Positions 45,150 to 53,215 of a DNA stretch of 64,000 bases are shown piece by piece (within the stretch, counting starts at the first letter, position 1; each line of letters begins with the position of its first letter). The stretch spans positions 3,589,501 to 3,653,500 of the forward strand of contig NZ_CP013949.1 of assembly GCF_000296215.2 (NCBI RefSeq), in the 5' to 3' direction. The notes beneath the pieces were generated by a model, which searched no databases, was not told the DNA's origin, and saw only the letters and a program-made list of their open reading frames with translations. A program made the position numbers and the translations under genes. Source of the DNA: Bradyrhizobium sp. CCGE-LA001 (lineage in GTDB: Bacteria > Pseudomonadota > Alphaproteobacteria > Rhizobiales > Xanthobacteraceae).

Positions 45150-45500
45150 TCACTCGCGCGCCTCCTGCCAATGCGGATAGGTGACGTAGGCGGTCACCGC
45201 GCCTTGCTCATGCGAGCGGATCGTGACCGTCTCGCCCTTCGGCATATGGACGATCTCGCCGGGGCCCGCGGTCACGGTGCTGCCGTTGCTGGTGACCGAG
45301 AGCTTTCCTTCGAGGACGAGCATGACATCGTCGACCGTGAGCTTCTCGTCGAGATTCTGGTTCGGCGCGTAGCGGCCGAAGCCGATGGTGATCGGGCCGC
45401 CGTGGCGCTGGTCGATCACATTGCCGGCGAAGATATCGCCATCCTGTCCCGGCGAGCGTTCGAGCGAAGCGTCGGTGATGGCGAATTTGCGAACTTTCAT
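45150..45500 (-). CDS. Cupin domain protein (EutQ-like)
   Basis: A 116-residue single cupin. The segment LTVDDVMLVLEGKLSVTSNG and the second motif GPGEIVHMPKGETVTIRSHE resemble the EutQ/ethanolamine-utilisation cupin group. It may be an acyl or acetate kinase-like accessory or a metal-binding protein; this is not established. The start at 45500 follows AAGGAA and gives a family-length protein; the frame is open upstream without coding character. It is divergent from the SRPBCC-ArsR pair, and the operator at 45614-45635 lies between them. Confidence 0.85.
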   Translation of the reverse strand: MKVRKFAITDASLERSPGQDGDIFAGNVIDQRHGGPITIGFGRYAPNQNLDEKLTVDDVMLVLEGKLSVTSNGSTVTAGPGEIVHMPKGETVTIRSHEQGAVTAYVTYPHWQEARE

Positions 45501-45613
45501 GAGTTCCTTCCGTCTTGTGCAGGCTGGTTTGGCGGGGAGGGCACCGATAGACGTCTGGCCGGGTATTTGGTTCGCAAGGGCACGCGAGGCGGTTTGACGC
45601 AGCAACATCTGGC

Positions 45614-45635
45614 AATATAAGGATTGACTTATATT
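45614..45635. promoter_or_regulatory. Inverted repeat, probable ArsR operator
   Basis: AATATAAG and CTTATATT are perfect 8-base inverted arms with a 6-base centre. The site overlaps a -35-like TTGACT (45624-45629) that pairs with TATTCC (45648-45653) at 18-base spacing ahead of the SRPBCC-ArsR genes. An ArsR dimer here would block that promoter. The link to the ArsR gene at 46350 is inferred from position and from the usual AT-rich ArsR site type. Confidence 0.62.
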
Positions 45636-45687
45636 AGCGCTGATCGATATTCCGTGCCTCGCACGAAAGCGACAGGGAGAAGCGCAG

Positions 45688-46350
45688 ATGGAGATCGACG
45701 TCGCCAGGGTCCTCGGGCTCGTCACGCGTTCAGTGAAGAATTTTGACAAAGACGGGAAAGCGGCGAGTGCCGTGACGCTGACGCGGCTTTACGACACCAG
45801 CGTCGACGATCTCTGGGACGCCGTGACCAGCAGGGAGCGTATCCCGCGCTGGTTCCTGCCGGTCGAGGGCGACCTTCAGATCGGCGGGAAGTATCAGCTC
45901 AAGGGCAATGCCGGCGGCACCATCACCGCCTGTACGCCGCCGACCCATTTCGCAGCGACGTGGGAATTCGGCGGCGCGGTGAGCTGGATCGACGTCAGCC
46001 TGGCTGCTGAACGAAGCCAGGCGCGTTTGACGCTTGAGCACACCGCGATCATCGAGGATCATTGGAATCAGTTCGGGCCCGGTGCGGTGGGCATCGGCTG
46101 GGACCTCGCGCTCGCGGGACTCGAGCGCTATCTTGCGACGGGGGCATCGGTGGACCATGAGACGGCCGAGGCATGGATGGGCTCGCCTGAAGGCAAGGAG
46201 TTCATGACGACCAGTGGCGAATATTGGCGCGCGGCGCACGTCGCAAGCGGCGTCGATCCGGCCGCGGCGAAAGAGCGCTCGGACCGCACCATCGCGTTCT
46301 ATCGCGGCGAGATGCCGTCCGACATCGCCCATCCCGGCACAGGAAGCTGA
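45688..46350 (+). CDS. SRPBCC (AHSA1-like) domain protein
   Basis: A 220-residue START/AHSA1-type protein. LTRLYDTSVDDLWDAVTSRERIPRWFLPVEGDLQIGGKY is the typical first strand-helix of this group, followed by TPPTHFAATWEFGGAVSWIDV. These proteins bind hydrophobic ligands in a deep cavity. It is coupled to an ArsR gene by a one-base TGATG overlap; SRPBCC-ArsR pairs are common in soil bacteria, where the regulator often controls the pair. Substrate or ligand is unknown. Confidence 0.9.
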   Translation: MEIDVARVLGLVTRSVKNFDKDGKAASAVTLTRLYDTSVDDLWDAVTSRERIPRWFLPVEGDLQIGGKYQLKGNAGGTITACTPPTHFAATWEFGGAVSWIDVSLAAERSQARLTLEHTAIIEDHWNQFGPGAVGIGWDLALAGLERYLATGASVDHETAEAWMGSPEGKEFMTTSGEYWRAAHVASGVDPAAAKERSDRTIAFYRGEMPSDIAHPGTGS

Positions 46351-46712
46351 TGCACGTCTTCGAGGTCCTCGCCGATCCCGTGCGCCGTCGCATCCTCGAG
46401 CTGCTCGGCCAAAACGAAATGGCCTCCGGCGAGGTCGTCGATGTGATCGGGGCCGAATTCGGCATCACGCAGGCCGCGGTCTCGCAGCACCTCAAGGTAC
46501 TGCGAGAGAGCGGCTTTGCCGTCGTCCGCGCCGAGGCGCAACGGCGCCTTTATTCGGTCGACGTTGCAGGGCTGCGCGCTGTCGATGCGTGGATCGGCCA
46601 GTTCAGGACTTTCTGGGAGCCGAAGCTGGACGCGCTGGCAACCGAGATCGCGCGCGGCAAGCGCGAGCGCCGCAATGCGCCGATCACCAAGCGGAGCGGA
46701 AAGAGGGCTTGA
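46350..46712 (+). CDS. ArsR/SmtB family transcriptional regulator
   Basis: A 120-residue winged-helix repressor: VFEVLADPVRRRILELLGQ at the start, VSQHLKVLRESGFAVVRAEAQRRLYSV as recognition helix and wing. The metal-binding Cys motif of true ArsR proteins is absent, so it is of the non-metal type found with SRPBCC genes. Its start overlaps the SRPBCC stop. It probably autoregulates through the palindrome at 45614. Confidence 0.92.
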   Translation: MHVFEVLADPVRRRILELLGQNEMASGEVVDVIGAEFGITQAAVSQHLKVLRESGFAVVRAEAQRRLYSVDVAGLRAVDAWIGQFRTFWEPKLDALATEIARGKRERRNAPITKRSGKRA

Positions 46713-46745
46713 GGGTGCTGCAAACCTGGTGGTGAAGAAGCCGGG

Positions 46746-47627
46746 TCACGCAGGATGCGGACCCGGCTCGCAATACTCGATCAGCAGTTCGGTGAGAACC
46801 CGTATCTTTCGTGCCGGATGCTGGCCCGGAGGGCGGATCACATAGGCACCCGCGGGAGGCGGAGGATACCGTGTCATCACCGGGACAAGCGCGCCGGACG
46901 CGAGATGTGCATGGGTGAGGCGATCGGGAAGGTAGGCGATCCCGAGTCCTGCCGTTGCGGCGGCAAGGAGCGCTGTGCCGTTGTCGGCCTTGAAGCGCCC
47001 CTGCGGACGAACCGTGATGATCTTGTCGCCATCCATGAGTTGCCACGCTTCGGTGCCTTGCATCAGCGCCTCATGGGCGACGAGCTCCTCCGGCGACTCC
47101 GGCGATCCGTTGGCGTTGATGTAGTCAGGGCTCGCGAGAAGCTTCCCATGGATTGGGCCGATGCGTCTCGCAATCAGATTGGAGTCCTGAAGATAGCCGA
47201 TCCGTATCGCGCAATCATAGCCGTCGGCGACGAGATCGACGAAGCGATCGCTGTAGCAGGTGTGGAGCTGGAGATGGGGATGGCGGCGCGCCATTTCTGC
47301 AAGGATGGGAGCAAAGTGCGTCGGGCCGAATGAAAGCGGCACTGCGACCCGCAAGCGGCCGCGCAGGTCTCCGGCGGGCAGGATCGCTTCCCTCGCTGCG
47401 TCGATCTCGGCGCGGACCCTGGCTGCATAGTCTCGGAACGTGACGCCGGCCTCCGTGAGCGCAGCTCCGCGGGTGGTTCTTGCAAGAAGTTGGACGCCAA
47501 GTTCAGCTTCGAGCCGGAGAAGCCGACGACTGACGATCGATTTCGCGACCCCCAGCCGGGCCGCAGCGGACGAAATTCCTCCGGCGTCGGCAACTTCGAC
47601 GAATGTCCGTATCTCTTCGATATCCAA
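46746..47627 (-). CDS. LysR family transcriptional regulator
   Basis: A 293-residue LysR protein. The HTH is near residues 1-60 (EEIRTFVEVADAGGISSAAARLGVAKSIVSRRLLRLE). The effector domain resembles the CrgA/PecT-like group (YSDRFVDLVADGYDCAIRIG). It is divergent from an isochorismatase-family gene, with 147 bases between them that hold an inverted repeat at 47630-47693. This is the classical layout for a LysR regulator acting on its neighbour. Confidence 0.92.
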   Translation of the reverse strand: MDIEEIRTFVEVADAGGISSAAARLGVAKSIVSRRLLRLEAELGVQLLARTTRGAALTEAGVTFRDYAARVRAEIDAAREAILPAGDLRGRLRVAVPLSFGPTHFAPILAEMARRHPHLQLHTCYSDRFVDLVADGYDCAIRIGYLQDSNLIARRIGPIHGKLLASPDYINANGSPESPEELVAHEALMQGTEAWQLMDGDKIITVRPQGRFKADNGTALLAAATAGLGIAYLPDRLTHAHLASGALVPVMTRYPPPPAGAYVIRPPGQHPARKIRVLTELLIEYCEPGPHPA

Positions 47628-47629
47628 CA

Positions 47630-47693
47630 GCGTTCCCCGTTCGGCGACACAGCGTTCCGCGGCGGCACACTATCGTATCGCATCGGGGAACGC
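47630..47693. promoter_or_regulatory. Widely spaced inverted repeat in the LysR/isochorismatase control region
   Basis: GCGTTCCCCG (47630-47639) and CGGGGAACGC (47684-47693) are perfect inverted copies. A partial third copy (agcgttcc) is at 47651-47658. The arms lie in the divergent region right after the LysR start. LysR tetramers often use two spaced sites, so the arms could be the recognition and activation sites. Confidence 0.45.
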
Positions 47694-47774
47694 CAATGTC
47701 GGTGTCGGGCGACGTCGCTGCTGACGTGCGCCTCCGAACCAATGCCGCTCACGACGGCAGTAAAGGATGCAACG

Positions 47775-48419
47775 ATGACTTTTCGTAACGGCCTTGCTTC
47801 GCTTCTTCGCCCCGAAGATTCGGTGCTCGTCTTGATTGACCACCAGCCTTACCAGCTTGCCAACGTGAACAGCCATGAACCGCAGATGGTGATCAACAAT
47901 ACGGCCGGTCTCGCCAAGGCCGCCAAAGCCTTCGGCGTCCCCACCATCCTGACCACGGTGATCGCTGAACGCGGTGGCCTTCTTTTCCCTCAGATCACGG
48001 AGGTTTTCCCCGGCCAGGAGGTGATCGATCGGACGTTCATCAACACCTGGGAGGATCGAAAGGTGGTGGACGCAGTCAAGGCCACGGGCCGCAAGCAGCT
48101 CATCATCGCGGGCCTGTGGACCGAGATCTGCGTCGCGATGCCGGCGATCCAGGCGCGCGGCGAAGGCTGGGATGTCACGGTGGTCACTGACGCCTCTGGC
48201 GCCGTTTCGGTGGAGGCCCATCAGGTCGCAATCCAGCGCATGATCGCGGGCGGCGTGAATATGATGACCTGGCTGGCGGTCGCGGCCGAATGGCAGCGCG
48301 ACTGGGCGCGGATCGATCAAGCTGTCGCGCTCACGAAGGTGATCACCGAACATGCCGGCGGAAGCGGCATCGCGTATCTGTGGGAGCAGCAGCTGCTCAA
48401 CACGCCCGTGCCGCGCTGA
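47775..48419 (+). CDS. Isochorismatase-family cysteine hydrolase
   Basis: A 214-residue protein of the isochorismatase/nicotinamidase superfamily: VLVLIDHQPYQL (catalytic Asp), KQLIIAGLWTEICVAMPAIQA (the cis-peptide and nucleophile Cys in the EICV stretch), and VTVVTDASGAVS. Homologues hydrolyse small amides or act on hydrolase-like substrates; none can be assigned here. AAAGGATG precedes the start at 47775. It is divergent from a LysR gene that probably regulates it. A hairpin follows at 48446. Confidence 0.9.
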   Translation: MTFRNGLASLLRPEDSVLVLIDHQPYQLANVNSHEPQMVINNTAGLAKAAKAFGVPTILTTVIAERGGLLFPQITEVFPGQEVIDRTFINTWEDRKVVDAVKATGRKQLIIAGLWTEICVAMPAIQARGEGWDVTVVTDASGAVSVEAHQVAIQRMIAGGVNMMTWLAVAAEWQRDWARIDQAVALTKVITEHAGGSGIAYLWEQQLLNTPVPR

Positions 48420-48445
48420 CGCAAGATGATCTGACCGTGTAAGGA

Positions 48446-48475
48446 GCCAGCGGCCGCAAAGCGTGGGCCGCTGGC
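48446..48475. terminator. Strong hairpin between convergent isochorismatase and deformylase-like genes
   Basis: GCCAGCGGCC and GGCCGCTGGC form a perfect 10-base stem with a 10-base loop. There is no T-run on either side, so an intrinsic terminator is not certain, but the location between convergent genes suits a termination role. Confidence 0.45.
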
Positions 48476-48529
48476 ACAGTCCATCCACCTGGCCTCCGGC
48501 GCTGGCGCATAGCGAATTCACTGATCCCG

Positions 48530-49027
48530 TCAGGGTCTCGCCATCTTCTCGAACTTCTTCACCAGCCGCTCGCGCTTCAGCCGCGACAGCCGCTGGATCC
48601 AGAATAGGCCGTCGAGCTGGTCGATCTCGTGCTGATGGCACACGGCGCGCAAACCTTCCGACTCCTCGCTGTGCACGTCGCCGTCGAGATCCTGATAGCT
48701 GACCCGCACGCGGCCGTGGCGCTGCACCTCGTCGTTGACTCCAGGCATCGAGACGCTGCCCTCGCGATGCAGGATCATCTCGGGCGAAGCCCACTCGATC
48801 TGAGGATTGACGTAAGTTTGCGCGCCGTCCTTGGCCTCGAGCTCCAGCACCACGACCCGCAAGGGCACGCCGATATGCGGCGCGGTGATGCCGATGCCGG
48901 GCGCGGCGCGCATGGTGTCGAGCAGATCCTGCGCGAGCGCGCGCAAGGCGTCGTCGAACGCGGTGACGGGACGGGCAGGGCTCGCGAGCCGGCGGTCGGG
49001 ATAGCGGAGGATGGGGCGGATGGTCAT
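48530..49027 (-). CDS. Peptide deformylase-like protein lacking two metal ligands
   Basis: About 165 residues, the usual deformylase length and fold, with motif 1 as GIGITAPHIG (GxGxAAPQxG in active enzymes). Motif 2 reads EGSVSMPG, with Ser in place of the metal-binding Cys. Motif 3 reads CHQHEIDQLDG, with HEIDQ in place of HEIDH, so the second His ligand is Gln. Only one of three canonical ligands remains, so ordinary iron/zinc-dependent N-formyl-Met removal is unlikely. It may be a regulatory or ribosome-binding paralogue. Start at 49027 by family alignment. The base calls for both substitutions are unambiguous in the given sequence. Confidence 0.9.
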   Translation of the reverse strand: MTIRPILRYPDRRLASPARPVTAFDDALRALAQDLLDTMRAAPGIGITAPHIGVPLRVVVLELEAKDGAQTYVNPQIEWASPEMILHREGSVSMPGVNDEVQRHGRVRVSYQDLDGDVHSEESEGLRAVCHQHEIDQLDGLFWIQRLSRLKRERLVKKFEKMARP

Positions 49028-49076
49028 GCTCGCTCCTACCACTCACGGATCGTTGAAGCACCCCTCTCTTGATAGT

Positions 49077-49094
49077 CTACCGACTAGAAGGTAG
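49077..49094. promoter_or_regulatory. TetR operator, copy 1 (upstream of tetR)
   Basis: CTACCGACTAGAAGGTAG has perfect 5-base arms (CTACC/GGTAG) around an 8-base centre with ACTAG. It lies 11 bases before the TetR start codon. The same consensus CTACCNACTAGNAGGTA recurs at 49742, before the gene downstream of tetR. Confidence 0.75.
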
Positions 49095-49104
49095 ATGGTC
49101 CCGT

Positions 49105-49689
49105 ATGAGCAATGTTTCCTCCACCGCCGACGACATTCTCGCCTGCGCGCGCACGCTGATCATCGCGGGCGGCTACAACGGCTTCAGCTACGCCGACATC
49201 GCCGATGTCGTTGGCGTCCGCAAGCCGAGCATCCACCACCATTTCGCCAGCAAGGTCGATCTGGTCCGCACCTTGGTGTCGCGCTATCGCGAGGAGGCGC
49301 AAGCGGGACTGTCGACACTGGAACGCAACGTCGCCGACCCCGCCGAGCAGCTCAAAAGCTACATGGCTTATTGGGAGGCGTGCATCAAGGATGCGACGGC
49401 TCCGTTCTGCGTCTGTGCGCTGCTGGCCAGCGAGCTTCCGATTTTGCCGGAGGAAGTGGCTCTCGAAGTCCGCGCGCATTTCCGTTTCCTCGGGGCGTGG
49501 CTGGCTTCGGTGTTGGAGCGCGGCAAGCGGCAAGGGCGGCTGCATCTCTCGAGCACGGCGCGGGTCGAAGCCGAAGGATTCATGGCGACCGTTCACGGCG
49601 CGATGTTGTCGGCGCGCGCCTATGGTGATCCCAAGATGTTCGGCACCATCACCCGGCCGCTGCTGGAACGGCTTTCCACCAGGCACTGA
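49105..49689 (+). CDS. TetR/AcrR family transcriptional regulator
   Basis: A 194-residue TetR protein. The HTH at about residues 8-52 contains SYADIADVVGVRKPSIHHHFASK, typical of the YxaF/LmrA-like branch. The C-terminal ligand domain has a Cys pair in FCVCALLASELP. Near-identical palindromes lie in front of this gene and of the membrane-protein gene at 49770, so it very probably represses both. The start at 49105 follows the operator; an ATG at 49069 in the same frame lies upstream of the operator and is less likely. Confidence 0.92.
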   Translation: MSNVSSTADDILACARTLIIAGGYNGFSYADIADVVGVRKPSIHHHFASKVDLVRTLVSRYREEAQAGLSTLERNVADPAEQLKSYMAYWEACIKDATAPFCVCALLASELPILPEEVALEVRAHFRFLGAWLASVLERGKRQGRLHLSSTARVEAEGFMATVHGAMLSARAYGDPKMFGTITRPLLERLSTRH

Positions 49690-49729
49690 CGAGATCGACA
49701 CGCGCTGTAAGCCGTTTTGGTGATGACGC

Positions 49730-49758
49730 TTGTCGCGTAAACTACCAACTAGTAGGTA
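49730..49758 (+). promoter_or_regulatory. Promoter with overlapping TetR operator, copy 2
   Basis: TTGTCG (49730-49735) and TAGGTA (49753-49758) are 17 bases apart. The second hexamer lies inside the operator CTACCAACTAGTAGGTA (49742-49758), which matches the copy before tetR at 15 of 17 positions. Repressor binding would mask the -10 element. Confidence 0.68.
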
Positions 49759-49769
49759 AGGAGACTGCA

Positions 49770-50348
49770 ATGAAACCTTATGACGTCGCTTTGGAGACCG
49801 CTGAAGATACGCACTGGCTGAAACAGTATTATTTCCTTCGTGGCGCGTTTTCCGTCGCCTGGGTCGTTGCGGCCATCGCCATCGCGCCGTCATCGGCTGC
49901 GGTGGCAGCGGCGTTGCTCGTCGCTTATCCCGCCTGGGACGCCGCGGCCAACTACCTCGACGCGCTTCGAAGCGGCGGGCTGAACCAGAACCGCACACAA
50001 GGCTTCAACGTGCTGGTCAGCCTCGCGACCACCATCGCGGTCATCCTGGCCTTGCAGGTCAGCATGAACTGGGTGGTCGGAATCTTCGGGGCCTGGGCGA
50101 TTCTGTCCGGGTTGCTCCAGCTCGGCACGGCCGTGCGGCGCTGGAAGAGTTTTGGCGCGCAGTGGGCGATGGTGCTCAGCGGTGGCCAGTCGGCTCTCGC
50201 AGGCGGCTTCTTCATCTTCCAGGCCACGATGTCCGCAATCCCGTCGATCGCGAACGTCGCGGGCTATGCCGCGGTCGGCGCGCTCTACTTCCTGGTCTCG
50301 GCGGTCTGGCTGACCGTTACCGGGTGGCGTCGCGGCGCGGCCGCCTGA
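49770..50348 (+). CDS. DUF308-like integral membrane protein
   Basis: A 192-residue protein with about six hydrophobic helices (for example FSVAWVVAAIAIAPSSAAVA and VVGIFGAWAILSGLLQLG). The WAILSGLLQLGTAVRRWK segment is like that of DUF308/HdeD-type proteins. The function of the family is unclear; HdeD is linked to acid stress. It is under an operator shared with the TetR gene upstream, so it is the likely target of that regulator. AAGGAGA precedes the ATG. Confidence 0.8.
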   Translation: MKPYDVALETAEDTHWLKQYYFLRGAFSVAWVVAAIAIAPSSAAVAAALLVAYPAWDAAANYLDALRSGGLNQNRTQGFNVLVSLATTIAVILALQVSMNWVVGIFGAWAILSGLLQLGTAVRRWKSFGAQWAMVLSGGQSALAGGFFIFQATMSAIPSIANVAGYAAVGALYFLVSAVWLTVTGWRRGAAA

Positions 50349-50652
50349 AGTCACGCAACGGACGTCACGCCGGATGCGGCGTGACGTCCTATGGGATTAC
50401 GCCAATCGTGGAGGTGTTTTGCCCGACGTGTCAAACTGTCTGTGACATGTCCGACATGGAAAGCGTGAGTCGCCGGGTGCCAAAGGCTGCTCGCTAAGTC
50501 ATTGATCCCGCAGGGGCCGGCTACTGTGCATGGGGTTGTTTTCGCACTTGGGTTGGCGGCTCGCGGTAACGTGCTACGAAACTGACGTCGCAGTGTCGGC
50601 CGGCGCAGTTCCTGTTCGTCTTCCAGCCAGACAGATCTGACGGGAGACCCAA
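50349..50652. other. Gene-free region with one strong hairpin
   Basis: At 50361-50390 a 12-base perfect stem (GGACGTCACGCC/GGCGTGACGTCC) with a 6-base loop follows the DUF308-like gene and probably ends its transcript, though no T-run follows. Further on, nested TGTC/GACA pairs (50437-50447 and around) lie about 200 bases before the MFS gene and could be a regulator site. No gene is recognised. Confidence 0.5.
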
Positions 50653-51873
50653 ATGACCCAATCCCCCTATCGCTGGGTGATCGTCGCCGCAGGCGGCTTG
50701 CTCGGCTGCGTCGCCATCGGCGGCATGTTTTCGCTGCCGGTGTTCCTGCAGCCGATCGCGAAGGACACCGGCTGGTCCGTGACCGGCATATCCAGCGCAA
50801 TGACGATCGGATTTCTGGCCATGGCCTTCACCAGCATGGTCTGGGGCACGCTGTCCGACCGGTTCGGGCCGCTTCCGGTGGTGCTGACGGGATCGATCGT
50901 GCTGACGCTGAGCCTGTTCGCCGCGAGCCAGGCGACCTCGCTGATCGTGTTCCAGATCGTGTTCGGCCTTTTGACCGGGGCTGCGTGCGCCGCGATCTTC
51001 GCGCCGATGATGGCGGCCGTGACCGGCTGGTTTGAGACCCAACGCAGCCTCGCGGTGTCGCTGGTCTCCGCCGGCATGGGCATGGCGCCGATGACGATGG
51101 CGCCGTTCGCGGCCTGGCTCGTCTCCGGCCACGACTGGCGCACCTCGATGCAGATCGTCGCACTGGTGGTTGGCGCCATCATGATCCCGGTCTCGTTCCT
51201 GGTGCGCCGTCCGCCCGCCCTGGCGCAGGCCACGGCCGCGCCATCGGGGGAGGAGGCGGCGCAGAGCGAGCTGACGATGGGCGAGGCGCTACGCTCGCCG
51301 CAATTCATCATCCTGCTCGCGACCAATTTCTTCTGCTGCGCCACCCATTCCGGCCCGATCATCCACACCGTCAGCTATGCCGTGAGCTGCGGCATTCCGC
51401 TGGTCGCGGCCGTGACGATCTACAGCATCGAGGGCTTTGCCGGCCTCGGCGGCCGCATCGCCTTCGGCCTGCTCGGCGACCGTTTCGGCGCCAAGCGCGT
51501 GCTGGTCTCGGGCCTGCTGCTCCAGGCCTTCGGCGCGCTCGCTTACGTCTTCGCGCATCAGCTCGCGACGTTCTATGTGGTCGGGGCAATCTTCGGCTTC
51601 ATCTATGCCGGCACCATGCCGCTCTACGCCGTGCTCATCCGCGAGAACTTTCCGCTCAAGATGATGGGCACGGTGATCGGCGGCACGGCGATGGCCGGCA
51701 GCCTCGGCATGGCCACCGGCCCGCTCGCCGGCGGCCTGATCTACGACGCGTTCTCCAGCTATGCTTGGCTCTACATTGCGTCCTGGGCAATGGGCCTTGG
51801 TGCCTTCCTGATGGCGATGACGTTCCGCCCATTCGCCAAGCCGCAAGGCGAGGCAGCACCGGCGCCGGCGTGA
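50653..51873 (+). CDS. MFS transporter
   Basis: A 406-residue polytopic protein with 12 hydrophobic segments. SSAMTIGFLAMAFTSMVWG and the loop motif GTLSDRFGPLPVVLTG are in the first half, and GRIAFGLLGDRFGAKRVLV is the matching motif in the second. It resembles the YbfB/oxalate-formate antiporter-like carriers. GACGGGAGACCC precedes the ATG as ribosome-binding site. The substrate is unknown. It is convergent with a SnoaL-like gene; an inverted repeat (TCGAGGCGC at 51882-51890, GCGCCTCGA at 51903-51911) spans the junction and may end both transcripts. Confidence 0.9.
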   Translation: MTQSPYRWVIVAAGGLLGCVAIGGMFSLPVFLQPIAKDTGWSVTGISSAMTIGFLAMAFTSMVWGTLSDRFGPLPVVLTGSIVLTLSLFAASQATSLIVFQIVFGLLTGAACAAIFAPMMAAVTGWFETQRSLAVSLVSAGMGMAPMTMAPFAAWLVSGHDWRTSMQIVALVVGAIMIPVSFLVRRPPALAQATAAPSGEEAAQSELTMGEALRSPQFIILLATNFFCCATHSGPIIHTVSYAVSCGIPLVAAVTIYSIEGFAGLGGRIAFGLLGDRFGAKRVLVSGLLLQAFGALAYVFAHQLATFYVVGAIFGFIYAGTMPLYAVLIRENFPLKMMGTVIGGTAMAGSLGMATGPLAGGLIYDAFSSYAWLYIASWAMGLGAFLMAMTFRPFAKPQGEAAPAPA

Positions 51874-51894
51874 ATTTGCGATCGAGGCGCACCG

Positions 51895-52281
51895 TCAGAG
51901 CTGCGCCTCGATGGCGGCCTTGTCGATCACCGACCAGACCTGCCGGATCTTGTCGTCGCCGAATTCGTAGAACACATTCTCCCAGAAGGACACGCGCTTG
52001 CCGTTCACGGGAAGCCCCAGGAACGTTCCGACTGGCGCGCAATCGAACTGCAGGCGCGTCGCAATTCTCGGCGGCTCTGAGACCAGCAGCGCGATGTTGA
52101 AACGCAGATCCGGTATCTCGCGAAAATCCTGCTCCAGCATCGCGCGATAGCCCGCTAGCCCGAGCGGCCGGCCGTTGTGGACGACATCGTCATGCACGAA
52201 CCGGCCGAGGGCCGGCCAGTCCTGCCGGTTCAAACAGGCGATGTAGTTGCGGTAGTGGTCGGCGAGATCGGCCCTGTCCAT
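51895..52281 (-). CDS. SnoaL-like/ester cyclase family protein
   Basis: A 128-residue NTF2-fold protein: YRNYIACLNRQDWPALGRFV is the first helix, RPLGLAGYRAMLEQDFREIPDL the pocket region, and VSFWENVFYEFGDDKIRQVW the closing strands, as in SnoaL-type polyketide cyclases and related proteins of broad function. Only the fold-level call is safe. The start at 52281 matches the family length. Its stop is 22 bases from that of the convergent MFS gene. Confidence 0.85.
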   Translation of the reverse strand: MDRADLADHYRNYIACLNRQDWPALGRFVHDDVVHNGRPLGLAGYRAMLEQDFREIPDLRFNIALLVSEPPRIATRLQFDCAPVGTFLGLPVNGKRVSFWENVFYEFGDDKIRQVWSVIDKAAIEAQL

Positions 52282-52338
52282 CGTGAGGCTCCCATGCTGC
52301 AAGCACAACGCAGCAGGAGGCAAATTTGTCTCACGGCG

Positions 52339-53211
52339 TCACAGCCGCTTCTCAAAAAACATATCGGGATAGGGGTCGTCGTTGAAGCGCGGAATCTCGC
52401 GCCAGCCGGTGTTGCGGTAGAGCTGGGCGGCCTCGGGCAGGGCGCTGTTGGTGTCGAGCCGCAGCAGCTTGATGCCGAGGCCGTGCGCAGCCTGCTCGGT
52501 TGCGTCCATCAGGCGCCAGCCGAGCCGCAATCCGCGCGCGGCGGGTGCGACCCACAGCCGCTTGATCTCGGCATAGCCGTGATCGGTGCCTTTCAGCCCG
52601 ACGCAGCCGATCGGCAGCGTGTCCGACACCGCAACGAGGAACGTGCCGCGCGGACGACGCATGTCCTTGGCATCAGGATCGCGCGACAACGACACGTCGA
52701 AGCCCTGTTTAAAGCGGCGGCCGAGCTCGGCATAGTACTCGCCGAGGCAATAACGGGCCTCCTCGCTTTGCGGGTCCATTTCGTCCAGCGTGACGCGCTC
52801 GCGCGTCAGCGCGGAGGCGATCAGATCCATCGCTGCCAGCAGCGCCTCGGCTTGCGAATGTTGCGCCAGGATACCGTCGGCTTGTGCATTCGACAGCGCT
52901 TCATACGCTGCGAATTCGCGCCGGCCCGCGCGCGTGAGCTTGGCCGTGCGCCGGCGCGCATCGTCCTCACGCGCGGCGGTCTCGATCAGCCCTTCGTCCT
53001 CGAGGCTGCGGAGCAGCCGGCTCATCAGTCCGGAATCCAGGCCGAGATAGTCGCGGATTTCGGCCACGTCCGAACGCCCGTGCCCGATCGCGTTGAGCAC
53101 GCGCGCCGCGCCGAGCGGCCGGCCGCGCCCCAGGAACGAGGTATCGAGCGCGCCGACGGCGGAGGTGACGGCGCGATTGAAGCGACGGACGCGGGAGACC
53201 GGGTCGAGCAT
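52339..53211 (-). CDS. Fused MarR-type regulator and GNAT N-acetyltransferase
   Basis: 290 residues with two domains. Residues about 1-140 form a MarR winged helix (VAEIRDYLGLDSGLMSRLLRSLEDEGLIETAAREDDARRRTAKLT). Residues about 150-290 form a GNAT domain with the acetyl-CoA loop VAPAARGLRLGWRLMD (R/Q-x-x-G-x-G/A type). Such fusions exist in many proteobacteria; the acetyltransferase may modify the ligand or a protein. A perfect TCTGACT/AGTCAGA palindrome lies 5 bases before the start, so it probably autoregulates. It is divergent from the ThDP enzyme gene. Confidence 0.92.
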   Translation of the reverse strand: MLDPVSRVRRFNRAVTSAVGALDTSFLGRGRPLGAARVLNAIGHGRSDVAEIRDYLGLDSGLMSRLLRSLEDEGLIETAAREDDARRRTAKLTRAGRREFAAYEALSNAQADGILAQHSQAEALLAAMDLIASALTRERVTLDEMDPQSEEARYCLGEYYAELGRRFKQGFDVSLSRDPDAKDMRRPRGTFLVAVSDTLPIGCVGLKGTDHGYAEIKRLWVAPAARGLRLGWRLMDATEQAAHGLGIKLLRLDTNSALPEAAQLYRNTGWREIPRFNDDPYPDMFFEKRL

Positions 53212-53215
53212 GATG

